From Cucumis sativus (lineage: Eukaryota; Streptophyta; Magnoliopsida; Cucurbitales; Cucurbitaceae), in NCBI RefSeq assembly GCF_000004075.3, contig NC_026660.2:10416001-10480000 (forward strand): a stretch of DNA of 64,000 nucleotides, read 5' to 3'. A model generated the notes under the pieces. It searched no databases, was not told where the DNA came from, and was given only the letters and a program-made list of their open reading frames with translations. Positions 26,801 through 39,206 of the stretch are shown in pieces. Every line of letters starts with the position of its first letter. Within the stretch, counting starts at the first letter, position 1. A program made the position numbers and the translations under genes.

Positions 26801-26857
26801 TGATAATGGTGGCGGGCGGATAAGTACTCGGACGGAGGAGGAATTGGGTACGTCCAT
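17848..26857 (-). CDS. SMG8: SMG8, nonsense-mediated mRNA decay factor
   Basis: Four coding exons on the minus strand: 26372-26857, 23374-26268, 21392-21445, 17848-18105; 3693 nt, 1230 residues, longer than human SMG8 (991). The start MDVPNSSSVRVL at 26857 is preferred to the longer frame, which lacks an upstream ATG. Residues 60-90 hold the P-loop-like fold start TVVVVGFIGRRPDDSIQLIN of the SMG8/SMG9 family. Exon 2 carries VCHVIIYIQEGSRFDTSILK, TPVILFIFVDDF, an Ala-rich run, a Cys/His segment (CMHQRHS, HACACGRSRRLRSDPFDFES), and GFEHECPHGHRFLL plus FMNCPHC. The tiny exon 3 encodes PPFPIVLATHPVIQFE and exon 4 ends with LPPDSFLTLRLPFVYGVQLE. SMG8 with SMG9 restrains the SMG1 kinase that phosphorylates UPF1. 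Introns 2 and 3 are large (1.9 and 3.3 kb) and repeat-filled. SMG1 was lost in Arabidopsis thaliana, so an intact SMG8 suggests this plant kept the SMG1 branch. Confidence 0.93.
18460..19440 (+). mobile_element. Collapsed copia-like LTR element in SMG8 intron 3
   Basis: Two diverged direct repeats share long matching blocks, such as gtatcttttgttgata and ataataagaaagtca: the first at about 18505-18683, the second at about 19262-19435. TGTTGG near 18460 is a plausible LTR start. Immediately after the first repeat is tggtatcacag, one change from the usual tggtatcagag primer-binding site of plant copia elements. The interior begins with a Pro/Ser-rich frame from the ATG at 18766 and later has REKLNDHNYIS, like the N-terminus of copia Gag (L-x-x-x-NY). 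Protease, integrase and polymerase are absent, so the interior collapsed or this is a non-autonomous type. It is antisense to SMG8. Exact ends and target duplication were not resolved. Confidence 0.75.
19441..21391. other. Remainder of SMG8 intron 3
   Basis: Starts with a TA microsatellite (about 19438-19458). The stretch 19490-20690 carries broken plus-strand frames (for example 19320-19739 and 20017-20223) that look like a decayed coding repeat, perhaps from a retroelement, but I cannot name the family. The rest is AT-rich intron sequence. No host gene is supported inside. Confidence 0.4.
21735..21900. mobile_element. MITE-like inverted repeat in SMG8 intron 2
   Basis: Several copies of an aagtgctttt core occur in opposite orientations: catgtgtttggaagtgcttt near 21738, cattcttaaaagcat at 21781-21795 and its reverse complement gtgcttttaagaatg near 21876-21892. 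This pattern is typical of small non-autonomous DNA transposons in plants. Outer ends and target duplication are not clear. Confidence 0.45.
22230..22900. repeat. CT-rich and A/T-tailed repeat remnants in SMG8 intron 2
   Basis: A CT-rich block (22240-22440, with ctctctctctcc and gggccccactgtgtgg) is followed by a T-run at about 22578-22588 leading into a segment of different composition up to 22830. The T-run could be the poly-A tail of a minus-strand retroposed sequence. No element family is identified. Confidence 0.3.
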
Positions 26858-27566
26858 GAATGAGAGAAAATTTTGAGCTTTCAGATGCAACTGAAAACTG
26901 CTTCACTGCTTTCACTTCCGATGACCGCCGAGGCGGGGAAACTTTAATTTTTCCTTGCCCTTTTCCCTTCTCCAATATTTCCCTTTTACATTTCATTTGC
27001 AAAATTATTTAAAACCACACCATTCTAAATATAGCAATAGCATACCATACATTATATTTCATAAATAATAATCTATCTTTATCTTCTTTCCATTTTCTCA
27101 ACAATAAATCTTACTAATCCTAAATTAAGTTTAATGGCAAAGTTTTAAATTCTATCCATAATAGAAATGGAGAGCAAGACTAAGCGAAGAGAATAAGAAT
27201 AATTTTGGTAATTTCATGTTGGACGACGAAAGAAAGCAAAACAAATGCCAAAAATGTCTAAATGGTAGCTCAAATTTCATTTAGATCTCCCATCCCAAAT
27301 GGTATCATTTCTCTAATTTTAAATACATCACACTTATTACAATATTATGGATTGGTTAAACAAAGTAAATTACAATAGGACTAAATTTATAATTAAACCT
27401 CTTAATTGGGTTTGAGAGAAGACCTTTGAAGCCACGAGGGGTCGGGTGCGAAAGAGACATATCATATAAGCAGTTGGTTGCTGTAAAGTGGCGCACTCAT
27501 ATCTACTGGTAGCCTCCATTTTCAATCTCTCATTATCCCATTATCATCGACAGTACCCCATAGCTA
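26858..27566. promoter_or_regulatory. Divergent promoter region between SMG8 and CSD2
   Basis: The two ATGs are 709 bases apart and point away from each other, so this spacer must hold both leaders and core promoters unless they lie within the genes. It is GC-richer near SMG8 (gatgaccgccgaggcgggg) and AT-rich in the middle. No definite TATA box is assigned for either gene; tcatataagca near 27463 is a candidate for CSD2. Confidence 0.5.
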
Positions 27567-30500
27567 ATGCAAGCAGTTCTTGCAGCTATGGCCGCACAAT
27601 CACTTCTATCTGTTTCCCTTTCCAACTACGTCGCATTGCCCCCATTCTCCAATTCTTCATCTTCATCTTCTCTTTCTCTCACCTCCTCTTTCCATGGCGC
27701 CTCTCTCAAACTCCCTCGCCACTCCCTCTCCCTCGCTGCCTCCGTTGCCCCAAAACCCCTTGCTATCGTCGCTGCCACCAAAAAAGCTGTCGCTGTCCTC
27801 AAGGGAACTTCCGCCGTTGAAGGCGTTGTCACGCTCACCCAAGAGGACGATGGTCTGTACACTTCTTACTGATTAGTTTTTGATTTACCCTAAGACTTGA
27901 GGAGGGTCTGAATCAATATTTAGTAATTTGCTTGTTTTTGGCTGTTTGAGTTAAATGGGTGCAGGAATTGGAATAGAAGTGGGTTTTTTATGCGTCTGGG
28001 TTATGAGATTGATATTGGCTTTGATTGAAATGTGATACGTATAAAGTGGGTTCTTAATTTTTGCCTGCATTTCGTTGTTCTTGACATTTTTTTGTCCTGA
28101 TGTATTGACACGCACATAAGTTGACTTTTAACTTCAGGAGCATGATTGTATTGATTTTGTGACGTTTCCTTTCTCCCAGGGTCTGTTGTAACTATGTTTA
28201 TTCTATGACCAATGAACTTGTGATGACTTTTCCCCGTCCGAAAATTACAATTTATAAGCACAATATTAGTAATAGTAACAAAGGTAACAATAATGAAGAT
28301 GGCAATGGTAACGATAGTAGTAGTACTAATACTGTGATTCTGAAAAATGTTGTATTGTTTCTAGGTCCAACATCTGTCAATGTGCGTATTACCGGGCTCA
28401 CCCCAGGTCTTCATGGATTCCATCTTGTAAGTAATTGCACTGAGGCTGCCATCATCCATGGGCTTTGTTGCAAATTCAACCAGCTAGTTGAATGTCTGAA
28501 ATGTTGTTTTAATCAATACCCCTTTGTATTTCTTCGTGTAGCATGAATTTGGAGACACAACAAATGGATGCATTTCTACAGGTAGTGCATGATCCCATGT
28601 TCATTTTTGAGCTAGATATAGCATCAAGAAGTTCTTGCCAGTGTGGTTGTATTTTTGTACAAGTTCATCCGTGCTTCTCATTTGTTGTTATTTATTTTCA
28701 ACTGTAGGAGCACATTTCAATCCTAACAAGTTAACGCATGGTGCTCCCGAGGACGAAATCCGACATGCGGGTGACCTGGGAAACATAACTGCCAATGCTG
28801 ATGGTATATGCTTTTCTTCTTTCTTCTTTGATAGATGCATCATTTTATGTTTCATAAATTCATAGCTTCTAATTCACCGTTGCAATGTTTTTTGATATAC
28901 AGGAGTAGCAGAGGCAATCATTGTAGATAACCAGGTGCGACTTTGAGTATTGTTTCTATTATTTTATCCATATATGTCATCAATCATCATCACAACTCAC
29001 ATACTCAGAACCACCATGAATGGACATTGTAATAAGTAATAACTATTAATGTTGGTAGTGGCAGTGTTGCTGGGAGAGGTTTTTGTGTATATGATACATG
29101 CATATCTATCCCTTCAGACTGCAGCTACCTTATTATCAACAAATTTAAAACAAAATAATGTTCAAGCCTTTATTTTAGATCTACCCCTCTAACATACCCA
29201 GTTATTAATTCCTTTATCTGTAGATTCCTCTTAGCGGCCCCTATTCTGTAGTTGGAAGAGCCTTTGTGGTACATGAGCTTGAGGATGATCTAGGAAAAGG
29301 TATGTTCAATTCATTGTTTCCGTTTAATTACATGTTTGACACGTACTTTTCTCTTGTCATTTGATCAACCTACTTAATCGATTTATCATACAGAGATACT
29401 GACTAAGAGAATTTAATTTAATTAATTTATTTTCTTGTTATCTTATCTTCATTAAACTAAACAGATTAAGCTATTAGTATTATTAATTCAATTATGGAAA
29501 AAGAGATTTTAATTCTCTTTATAGATAGAGCCTATTAGCCGTTGATAGCGACATTTGCATTATTTAACTGGGGTTTTCTTTCTTCCACTATCAAATTTAA
29601 ATTTTTCTGGTTATGATTATGTAGGAGGTCATGAACTCAGTTTAACCACTGGCAATGCGGGTGGAAGATTGGCATGTGGTACGCGGACTAAAAGATCTTT
29701 TTTCTTCTCTCAAGAGTCCATAGTTCCTTTTTTCTCCACACTTCACTACTATATTTCTAAGATAGCTTAATTTGTTCATTTTAAATAAGTGATAAACATG
29801 GGTGAATAAACTTCATTGAGCACTTCCTCACGAATTTCATTCATATCTCATATCATCCTAACCTCTGCTCAAAGATGCAAAGAGATCCATAGCTTCATTT
29901 AAATTATTTATTCCAGGTCTTGTGCTGTTAAGTGTTATGCATACCTCATGCCATGTATGTGATTTGTTAAACTAATTTGCTTTGAATACTGATTGTACTC
30001 TGCTCAAAGATGCATGAAGAGGTATAACTTTATTTATAATTCTTAGTCCAGGGCTTTCTCATATCTATTTTGTTTTAATGCATACCTCAGGCCATGTGTG
30101 TGATTTGCTAAACTAAGTTACCTTTGCATACTGATTGACCTCTGCTCAAAGATGCACGAAGATTTATAACTTTATTTAAAATTCTTAGTCCAGGGCTTTC
30201 TCATTTCTATTTTATTATGTATACCTCAGACCATGTGTGTGATTTGCTAAACTAAGTTATCTTTGCATACTGATTGACCTCTGCTTAAAAAGATGCACGA
30301 AGTTTCATAACTCTATTTAAAAAAATTTGTCCAGGGATTTCTTATATCCATTTTGTTGTTATGTATACCTCAGGCCATGTGTGTGATTTCTTAAACTAAT
30401 TTACCTATGCTCAAAGATGCATGAAGATTCATAACTTTATCTAAAATTCTTAGACTAGGGCTTTCTTATAACCATTTTGCTGTTGTGTGATTTGCTAAAC

Positions 30501-31099
30501 CAAGCTACCTTCGTACTGATTGACCTCTGCTCGAAGATGCAAGGAGATCCATAGCTTTATTTAAATTATTAGTTCAGGGCTTTCTCATATTCATTTTGCT
30601 GTTATCTATACCTCATGCCATATGTGTGCATTTTAAGTTGCAAGGCAGGTAAGTGAGTAAAGTATATTTCAATTATCAGGCCCTTCGTGTAGGTAGATAT
30701 GTGGTCTAAAATTATCTGCGCTGGCTATTTTTCTGCTCTGATAGCCTGGCATGACACTTTTCCACCTTTTTCTAGAAGACGTACTTTTGAATAGAAGCTA
30801 GAAAGTAGAACCTACTCAAGTTAAAAGAGTTCTGCAGAAAGAATCAGCATAACTCATGTGTAGCTGTTAATAATCTCTTAAATTAGCCACTAATCAACTG
30901 CAAATCTATTGCTTTGCTCGAGTGCCATTGACTGGCAAGAGTAAAATCCAGAAATTCCCTATTAGCTTCTAAGATGTCTAAATATTGTTAACTTGTAAAA
31001 TATCAACCAGATTTGTGCTAAACTGCTAATTGGCCGATACAACAGATTCTCAATCTTGTTTTCATCTTTGCAGGTGTTGTCGGTCTTACTCCTGTGTGA
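27567..31099 (+). CDS. CSD2: Chloroplast copper/zinc superoxide dismutase
   Basis: Eight exons: 27567-27852, 28365-28426, 28542-28581, 28708-28803, 28903-28934, 29224-29299, 29625-29678, 31074-31099; 672 nt, 223 residues. [15 protein letters not shown] and the Ser-rich stretch to about residue 66 form a chloroplast transit peptide; the mature enzyme begins near [11 protein letters not shown]. Metal ligands are visible in [25 protein letters not shown] and [10 protein letters not shown]. The disulphide pair is Cys in NGCIST and Cys in RLACG, and the active-site Arg is in [10 protein letters not shown]. The protein ends GVVGLTPV. It converts superoxide to oxygen and hydrogen peroxide in the stroma. 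The gene shares a divergent spacer with SMG8, carries a miR398-type target in exon 4 and has a 1.4-kb last intron with a minisatellite. Cytosolic CSD1 is excluded by the transit peptide. Confidence 0.97.
28766..28787 (+). promoter_or_regulatory. miR398 target site in CSD2 exon 4
   Basis: The sense strand reads tgcgggtgacctgggaaaca and continues ta. This pairs with miR398 through the GGGTGACCTG core, with G:U pairs and a one-base bulge near the miRNA 5' end, as described for Arabidopsis CSD2. It encodes residues around HAGDLGNIT. Under copper scarcity, miR398 lowers CSD2 mRNA so that copper goes to plastocyanin. The miRNA gene itself is not in this window. Confidence 0.85.
29860..30625 (+). 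repeat. Intronic minisatellite, about 115-140-bp unit
   Basis: About six diverged copies lie in the last CSD2 intron. Each has ctctgctcaaagatgc, then a cataactttattta-like stretch, ccagggctttctcat, and (in most) atacctca-gccatgtgtgtg. Unit starts fall near 29864, 29999, 30141, 30280, 30409 and 30525, so the period shrinks from about 140 to 115 by deletions. Confidence 0.85.
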
Positions 31100-34000
31100 T
31101 GGTGACAAACAAACTGTGTAGCCTATGAGGTCGGTACGAGGTATATGGAAGCACTATTATATTGTCAACCACTTTTCCACAGTCTCGAGTTTCTTTTCTT
31201 TTGTTCAGCATATAAATTGTAGTCTTGGGAAGACAGTTTCTTCACATACTCATTGATACCTGTTACTGTGCTTTCCATTAGCTGAATAAAATTGACCTGC
31301 TGCTTGAGCTAATGTGTTTGAATAAAGATTTGTTAACTTCAGAGACTTTTGAAGAGATATGATGTTGACAATCCCTTTCACCTTGGCTGGATATCACACC
31401 GCACTCCTTTCCTCCATGTTTGAAATCTTTTAGAACTATAGTTATTAAAATAAGTAATTGCAATTCAATTTGAAGTTTAGTGTATGGTTCCACTTGCAAT
31501 TCAATTTCATGTGGATTCCAAGTACTTGGCTCCAAGTTCATTACATGTGAAGGTAGCAATCCTTTGTTGTGGATGAGACACGTGGAAGGTGTTTTTGATG
31601 GCAATGTAATTCTTGTTGGAAAAGCCAAACAAAACCATAACCTGCACTACCAAGCAACCTAAAATCCCATTTACATTACAAGAAAACAAAAATCTTAATG
31701 ATAATAACAATAATTCAAGCAACCTGACCCTAATTAGGCAACCACTCATGTCCCCTTCATTTGTTCATAAACATTCAAACACTTTTTGTAGCACCAAAAA
31801 GCTTTGAATATGATTAAGACCTGTCTCCTTTTCCTTTTTGTTTCCACTCTCTTCTTCTTAATCAGTGAGTAGATTAATCCAAATATACTCTTAATTTTGT
31901 GCAACTCGGTTCTAGTAGACTTTAATTACATACTTTAACCAACCAAAACATCAACAGTATTTCGTAGAGATTAGAAAATGAAGTTAAATAAAAGTGAAAG
32001 GAGAGGAGTAAACCGAAAGAAAGAAAGAAGAGAAGAGTAAAGAAAATAGGTATGAGTTGCAAAGAAGAGGAAATGGAGTGTTTTTAAGTGAAATGGTTGC
32101 TTCAACATAATATGTGGTTGGAGTTACACTTCACGAGGGGGGCATGGAGTTAGATTCACGAACTGAAAGACAACCAAAGCCTAACTTTAGGCTTGCAGTT
32201 GGCTTCCAGTCATTTTCTTGCACGAATATTGCTATCTTAACTCTATTTTTGCATACCATTCATTTTTCTTTTCTTATTAAAACAATCTTAATTTTTTTCT
32301 TTTTCTTTTTCTTTAAAAAAAGGATCACTCAAAGCTCTTTTTTAGTGCATGTAAGTTGAGGTATGTGCAAAACATATATATATACACTATTGATTGATAG
32401 AAAAAAAAAAAAGTGAATTATTAGCCATATTAGATAATCAAGCTTAAAAAATGATTTTTGGTCTTTAATTTTTAAATTTGTTTAAATTTAGTTTTTCTTA
32501 AAGGTATTGTAATAAACTTGAGTAGGAGATTTAAATCCAAGATCTTTTATTCTCAAGTACTTCTATAATTATACTGATTTAAATTTAGATTTTATACTGG
32601 ATAATTTGTGAAAAATAATAGAGATAAATATAATTTGCATGTAATGCTTGAAATTTGTTATAACTGCCCCAATCTACTTCTCAAACTCATCAATATGACC
32701 ATCCTATCACACCCACACCACTAAGAATAGAGAGTAAAGGGATTTAATGGCATAAAGTGTTAAATTCAACTTTCTCATTATACAAAAAAATAAAACATTA
32801 TATTATTAATTATATGAAAGCACATTATTATTTTTCTTAATCCACCCATTTAGGTACGATTAGAACTATGAATTTCAATCACTACCTATACTATATTCTC
32901 ACCAAATCTTAAAGATTACATACTACTAGTTTACTATATCAAAAGTCGATAGTTTCATCTTTCACTTCTCAATTATTAAAATAATTTAAAAAATATATGA
33001 AAATTAAATAAAAAAGAGTAAAAGAATATATATCTAACACACTTCCAACTATCATGAAACTATTGACTAAATGAAATTAAAATCAATGTGGTAATACCAT
33101 GAATTGTTGGGAAGAGGTTTTATTTGACTAATTCATTAGAGACACATAAAGCATTAAAATTCTTTCATATATCAATATAATTTAATTAAGATCAATATAA
33201 ATATAAAGAAGGTTAATTTAGGTTTAGTGATAATTAAATCAATTTTTTTTTTCTTTCAAATTAAGTAGTTGAGATCTAGTTAGAAGGATATAAAAGAAAG
33301 TGGCTTGCACAATACTCTCCTTATTTGGCTATCTTATAAGATAAGACAATGGCTTTTGAGTAAAGCTATGAAGCATTTTGAAAAATGCTTCTCTCTTTCT
33401 TTTTATAAATATACACACATAGTAATATAGAAACTTATATATATATATATATATTTACATTATTGGATTGGTTAAGTGTCTATGGATAAATGATTATAAA
33501 ATTGGGTATGACTTTCTTACAAAATTTGGTCCTTTTTTTTAGAGTAAGCAAAGTCTCTATCCATATGCTTCAAAAATAAGATAGAAAAGTATACAACCAC
33601 TTTTTTTTTTCTCCATATATCTCTCTTATATATAAAGATTAAAAAAAAAATTATTTGTTTCATACTTTAGGATTATATTAAATTAAATGTCTACATGCAT
33701 GTTTATAACTTTACTTATTATTAAGCAACAACTAAGAATAACTTAGTCAAAAGGTCAAATTAATCACATCATCTTGGTTAGCTTTTCAATTATATTTGGT
33801 ATAGCTAACTTATAGCAATTATAGTTTGCTTATTTTTCTAATTAGATCCAGAAGTAAAATCTAGATGCTAAAATAATTACAATTAATTGACGGATAGAAA
33901 AAATGAAATGGAACTTAAACTTTCCACTTAGCTAACTAACTATTTTAATATTATAATTGTTTGTAATATATATTATACAAAGAGTCTAAAGTTGAGAGGT

Positions 34001-37000
34001 TCAACTTTAACTAAACTTGTTCGTGCATACATACACATATCAGTTAACCTAAGCTCATGTTTGGTTATATATTTTATTTTTATTACTATGTCGTATGTCA
34101 TTTAAGAGTTCATCGATTTAGAAAGTCTATACTTGTGGAAAATAAAAACCTAAGCTTAGGTAAAGTTTAACCTTAGGTAGTGTTATGTTTGGGTTTATAT
34201 TTAAGTGCGATTAGTAAATCAAAAAAGTTAATTATTGTATAGTACAATTAACTATATATATAACAAAACGTCATGAAAAATTGGAAGTAATTTAGTTTAT
34301 TTTTAACTTGGAAACACTTCTGTATGTTAGTCAGACCGTTAATATTTACTTACATTTTTCAATATATTTTAAAAGAAATTACTTTTAGAAAGTAACTAAT
34401 TAAAAAACAACAATTACATTATAAATTACCTCTATCTCTAACTTAAACAAAATAGAACTTAATTCCCATACATTATATAATGGTTAATTTTCATAAATAG
34501 AACGATAAAATATTTACATCTATAGAATAACTTAAAGAAAAGCTTAATATTTTTTTTTTGTTTTTACTCGTTTACAACTATTTTTTAATTTCGATTCTTT
34601 CTCTTCTTCTCTATTTTTTTTTTTTTTGCATCATTCTCTATCCTCTCTTTTTTATAATCGCCAACAATAATTCTTCTTTCATCGTTTTTCTTCTCCTCTT
34701 TTACAATTTTTTTTCTTTCCATTATCGTTTTTCTCATAACTTTTCTTTTATTTTTTTTCAAATTGCTTTTTGGTTCTAGATTGTGTACCAAATATACATA
34801 TACGTACAACCAAATTTAATCGAATTATTAAAAAAAATCTTTTAGATTTGGCTTACAAATTTAAACGATTCTATATTAAATCTAAACCTAAAAAATAGCC
34901 AAATTTGAGTGTACCAAAAATATTTTTAAAAAATCATTTAGATTTTATTTTAGATTTAGATTTGATGATATTCTCAAATTCTAAAGGATGATTTTCCAAA
35001 TTCATTATGCGCTTGATGTCAATTAATCGATGACATTTTTGGATTTTTCTATATAGAAATAAATATTATGGGCTTTGCTCATGTTTTTAAAAAAAAGACT
35101 CCTATAAAAATTATAATTTATCCATTTTATATAGGGGATTTAAATTCTAACTTTTTTTTTCAAATCATGCAAACTAATTATCCAAAATTAATCAAGTGAT
35201 AAACATCAATTTAAACATATTTCAAGTACTTAAAGTATTATTGATTATCATTTCAAATGTGCAAACTTTTCCATGATAGAATGGTTGAAGTAAAAAAAAG
35301 TATAAATATAGTTATATAGTTATATAGTCTATATTAATTATATATAATGTTTCATATAATTATATTATATGTATCGATGGATATATATTATATTGAGTGA
35401 GTAGTGATGAGTTAAGTGACAGGCAATGAAGAGAATTATATTTATTTAGTGAGAGAGAATTGAAAAGGAAGTGGGTAGCCATATAGTTCAAGTTGCAAGA
35501 ATGGGTTTAGTGACAATTCACAAATACACTGACCTCACAGCTTACAAAACTTGGATCCCATCAATATGAACAAAGACTTCCCATTTCATTTTACACCAAC
35601 ATTAATTACAATCAAATCCATACATTTTTTATATTATAATATATATTTTTTAAAATATATATATATATGATCAAATGAATAAAACTATATTGACAAATTC
35701 AGTAAAATCACTGTAATTATAAATGTCTTTCCTAATATTGTTATTTATATATACATGTATTTCACATTATTATTGTTATTATTATTAGTTTGTAGAAATT
35801 GACTCATACCTCATCTAAGCTTACGGTCCCCTCCCCAATAATGGTTATTTGATGCTTAATTAATGACCCCTTTTTATACTTATGTGGCTCTCAGTTTTAA
35901 AAATATTATATGATATATAATACCATTTTAAAATTATTATATTGATTAAAATAAACTACAATTAAACTATAACGAACCATTTCGGATAACAATTTCACAT
36001 TAACGTCCGTTTTTTTTATAATTTGTGTTTAAAATATAAATTATTTTAGTTTGTGTTATAAATATCACGTGAGTTATTTTAGTTTTATAACAAAAAGTAA
36101 AAAAAATATCTAAATAGTGTCCAACAAATGAAAGTTTTAATATGGTGTTTACCGAAACTAATTGGGGTTAATGAGAGATTTATATTGAACATGTTTTCAT
36201 GATTAATTAGAATCTAATTTTCAAAATGGAAATTATAAGATTTGCTGGTTTAATTGCTTTCATATTTTTTTGTATCGGTTAGGTTAGAAAAACACATGAA
36301 CTTCTAATCCACTTTTAGAAACAAAATTGAATTTTAAAAAAAATAAAAAAATCGAATGGTGTTATCAAAACGTCAATTAACGATTAAACTTTGTTTTTCT
36401 CATATACACATAATTTTATGTTACTATCATTCCTAATGTTATCCACTCGTCTTTTTCTTTGACGAAGAAAATAAAACAAACAAATAATCAAATCGTTTTT
36501 GCAAATTCACACAACAATGGTTTCAAATATTTACAATAAGAAAGAAAGGGAAAAGATAAAAGATTCAAAATACCAATAAAATAAAATATGATTTTTACCT
36601 CTCAAATTTTATCCAATTTCTATTTTTGAACCATCTCTTTAAAAGCTGTTTTAAGTTTTTTTTTTTTAAGTCTACTTTTAATTTTGATCATTGAATTCTA
36701 TCAAACACTAATTAATCTAAAATTATCATCAAAATAAGGCTTTGGGATATTAGAACCACTCTTTATTATTAAATTCACTACAAAAAGAACACCTTCTCTA
36801 TTTTCTGCCAATTAATCCCACTTGTTAATTTCACATCTTAATTAATTAGGTATTTCAAATTCCATTAGCTTAAAATTTTCACCCATTATTTATTATCAAA
36901 TAAGATTTTGTATTAGAAAAAAAAAAAACCATGTTGATTAGTTTAATTTTGTGGTTTAGTTTGGTATTAGTTCAATTCATTGCAACTGTTTTGACTTTTT

Positions 37001-39168
37001 TTAGAAACCAAACCCCATAATTGTTTTGTTTGTTTATTTATTCATTTATTACACATATATCATCACAAGAGCTAAGGAATTTGACTACTAACCCAATTTA
37101 ATAAGCTTGAAGTTTCAAAAGTTTAAGAAAAGTTTAGGATTGAATCCTACAAAATAATATATAAATCATATGTACATATAGCAATTTTTGTTTTATTTAT
37201 GTGCTTACTTATGATTATGATTGAGAAATGTTAGTATATCGTCGGACAAAGTCGTACAAGTTAGCTACATCATGAATATATAACTTACAAGCGAAGACGA
37301 CAACTATCTTTATTCTTTTAAGTATAAGACTTTTAAGAGCGATAACACAAACTAAAAGTAAAGTCACGAGAGTTTATACCTAAAGTGAATAATGTCATCA
37401 ATATAATTCTAAAAAATTTAGTGGGTTGTTTTGTGCCTTATAACCAACATCAAAGTCATGCCTTTAAAGTCTAACATGGCATTACCAATAGAATCCTTAT
37501 ATATTAAATAAAGATGCAGTGAAATTTCGAAGGTAGGTCATAAACAGGGTGATAATTGTTAGATGAGATAGATGTCTATTCAAAGGAGAGTCGATAGTCC
37601 ATTGTTTTGATAGAATCAAGATTAGTTGGTTACGTCACCACCATTAGGTTTATACCTAAAGTTAACATTGAAAATATTTCATCCCTAACCTTAATTAAGA
37701 GTCCCTATATTATTATTTAGATAGAATCAATAAAGATACTCTCGGATTGCTTAATTGAAGTACATAAATCTAACCAAGGGAGAAAAATCTCATTAGAACT
37801 TTATTAATACAAAGTAACAAAAGCCTTAAAGCTATTGGTTGAGTTGGGTGAGCTTTGATTCTAACCCACTCAAAGTAACCCTCATTTGGCTGTTAGGCTT
37901 TGTGAGTTTTCTAATCATATATACATACATATATATATATATAATTTTCCCATTTTCCTATTTTCCTATTTTCCCACAACCACCAATTTATTTGGTTTAC
38001 CCTCCCCCATTTTTCAGGCACATCTTCTCCAACAAATTAAAAATATACATAAGATTTATTCATGATACAAGAACACTCTCTTGAAATATATATGTATAAA
38101 TTGTTGCCTAACTTTGTATATTATTATACAAATTTGAGTAAGTAGTGGTAGTAAGGTGGAGCAGCTTAAAGTCAAGTATGAATTGAATTTGTATTTATGT
38201 ACAACGCATCCATACCATTGGTGGGAAGACTTAATTAAATTAATTGGTGCCGTCTAATCATAGGGTTATGCTATCAAATAATGAATCAAACCACATATTT
38301 CCTTTTATTTTATTAATTACATCGATTTGATAAATAAAATAAGTGTAGAGTCGACCAACTTTTTTTTAGACGTAACAGAAAGTATAAGATGAGAAGTCAA
38401 ATCTAAAAGTAAAATTAAGAAAGTTGCACCACTATTTCTAAAATGAATATGAAATATATATACAAGAAGCCAATTAGTAAAGATATGCCAGTGAAGGATG
38501 GGTAAAGAAATTGGACCCTTGTGGTTCAATTGACCCGTCATTAAGTGAGGTTGAGGTCAACTTGTCTCATTCTTTGAAACTCTAAATTATATATGTAACA
38601 TCATCTGTGATCTAGTCTCAATTCCAAAAATATTTTAACCATTCTTCTAAAACGCTGAACAAAATAATTTAGGTTCAATCTTCTATAGTATTAGAAGTAT
38701 TAGTGTATCAATGTATAATGTTTTATTATTTCAATTGTTTTGTAACTGAATACATACTTTTCTAAAATACAAATTTATCGTCGTAATAAGATTTAGTAAA
38801 TTTCTTTAACTAGATTTTGTCTATAAATAATCATTATGAATATTAAAATAGTTTGACAATAATGCAATTATCGAATCTTAAGGTATGGACTTAAATAAAC
38901 GGAACCAACTAATAATACCTTATTATATACGACTCTACTCGTAACTAAAAAATATTTGGCTTTGTATATTATTTATATTACACTAATTAATCTATGTGTC
39001 AGAAAATTATTGGTTAATAATTTATTTTTAAATTTTGGTTAAGATAATTAGTTAGTTGTGGTTTGAAAAGTATTTTGTTGCGTCCAAATTGGGAGTTGGG
39101 TCGACCCGGCCCAGCAATAATCGGGTTCACATTAAGCTTCAAGCAAAGGTAGAAAAAAAGTAATTGAA

Positions 39169-39206
<38 letters not shown>

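Noticed and set aside
27488-27876. Alternative frames over CSD2 exon 1
   Set aside because: The transit peptide and downstream exons fit only the frame starting at 27567.
29860-30625. CRISPR-like spaced repeats
   Set aside because: The repeats are long, diverged and contiguous, with no regular unique spacers, and lie in a plant intron; they form a minisatellite.
34558-34809. Phe-rich and Lys-rich frames on opposite strands
   Set aside because: Both arise from a T-rich low-complexity tract.
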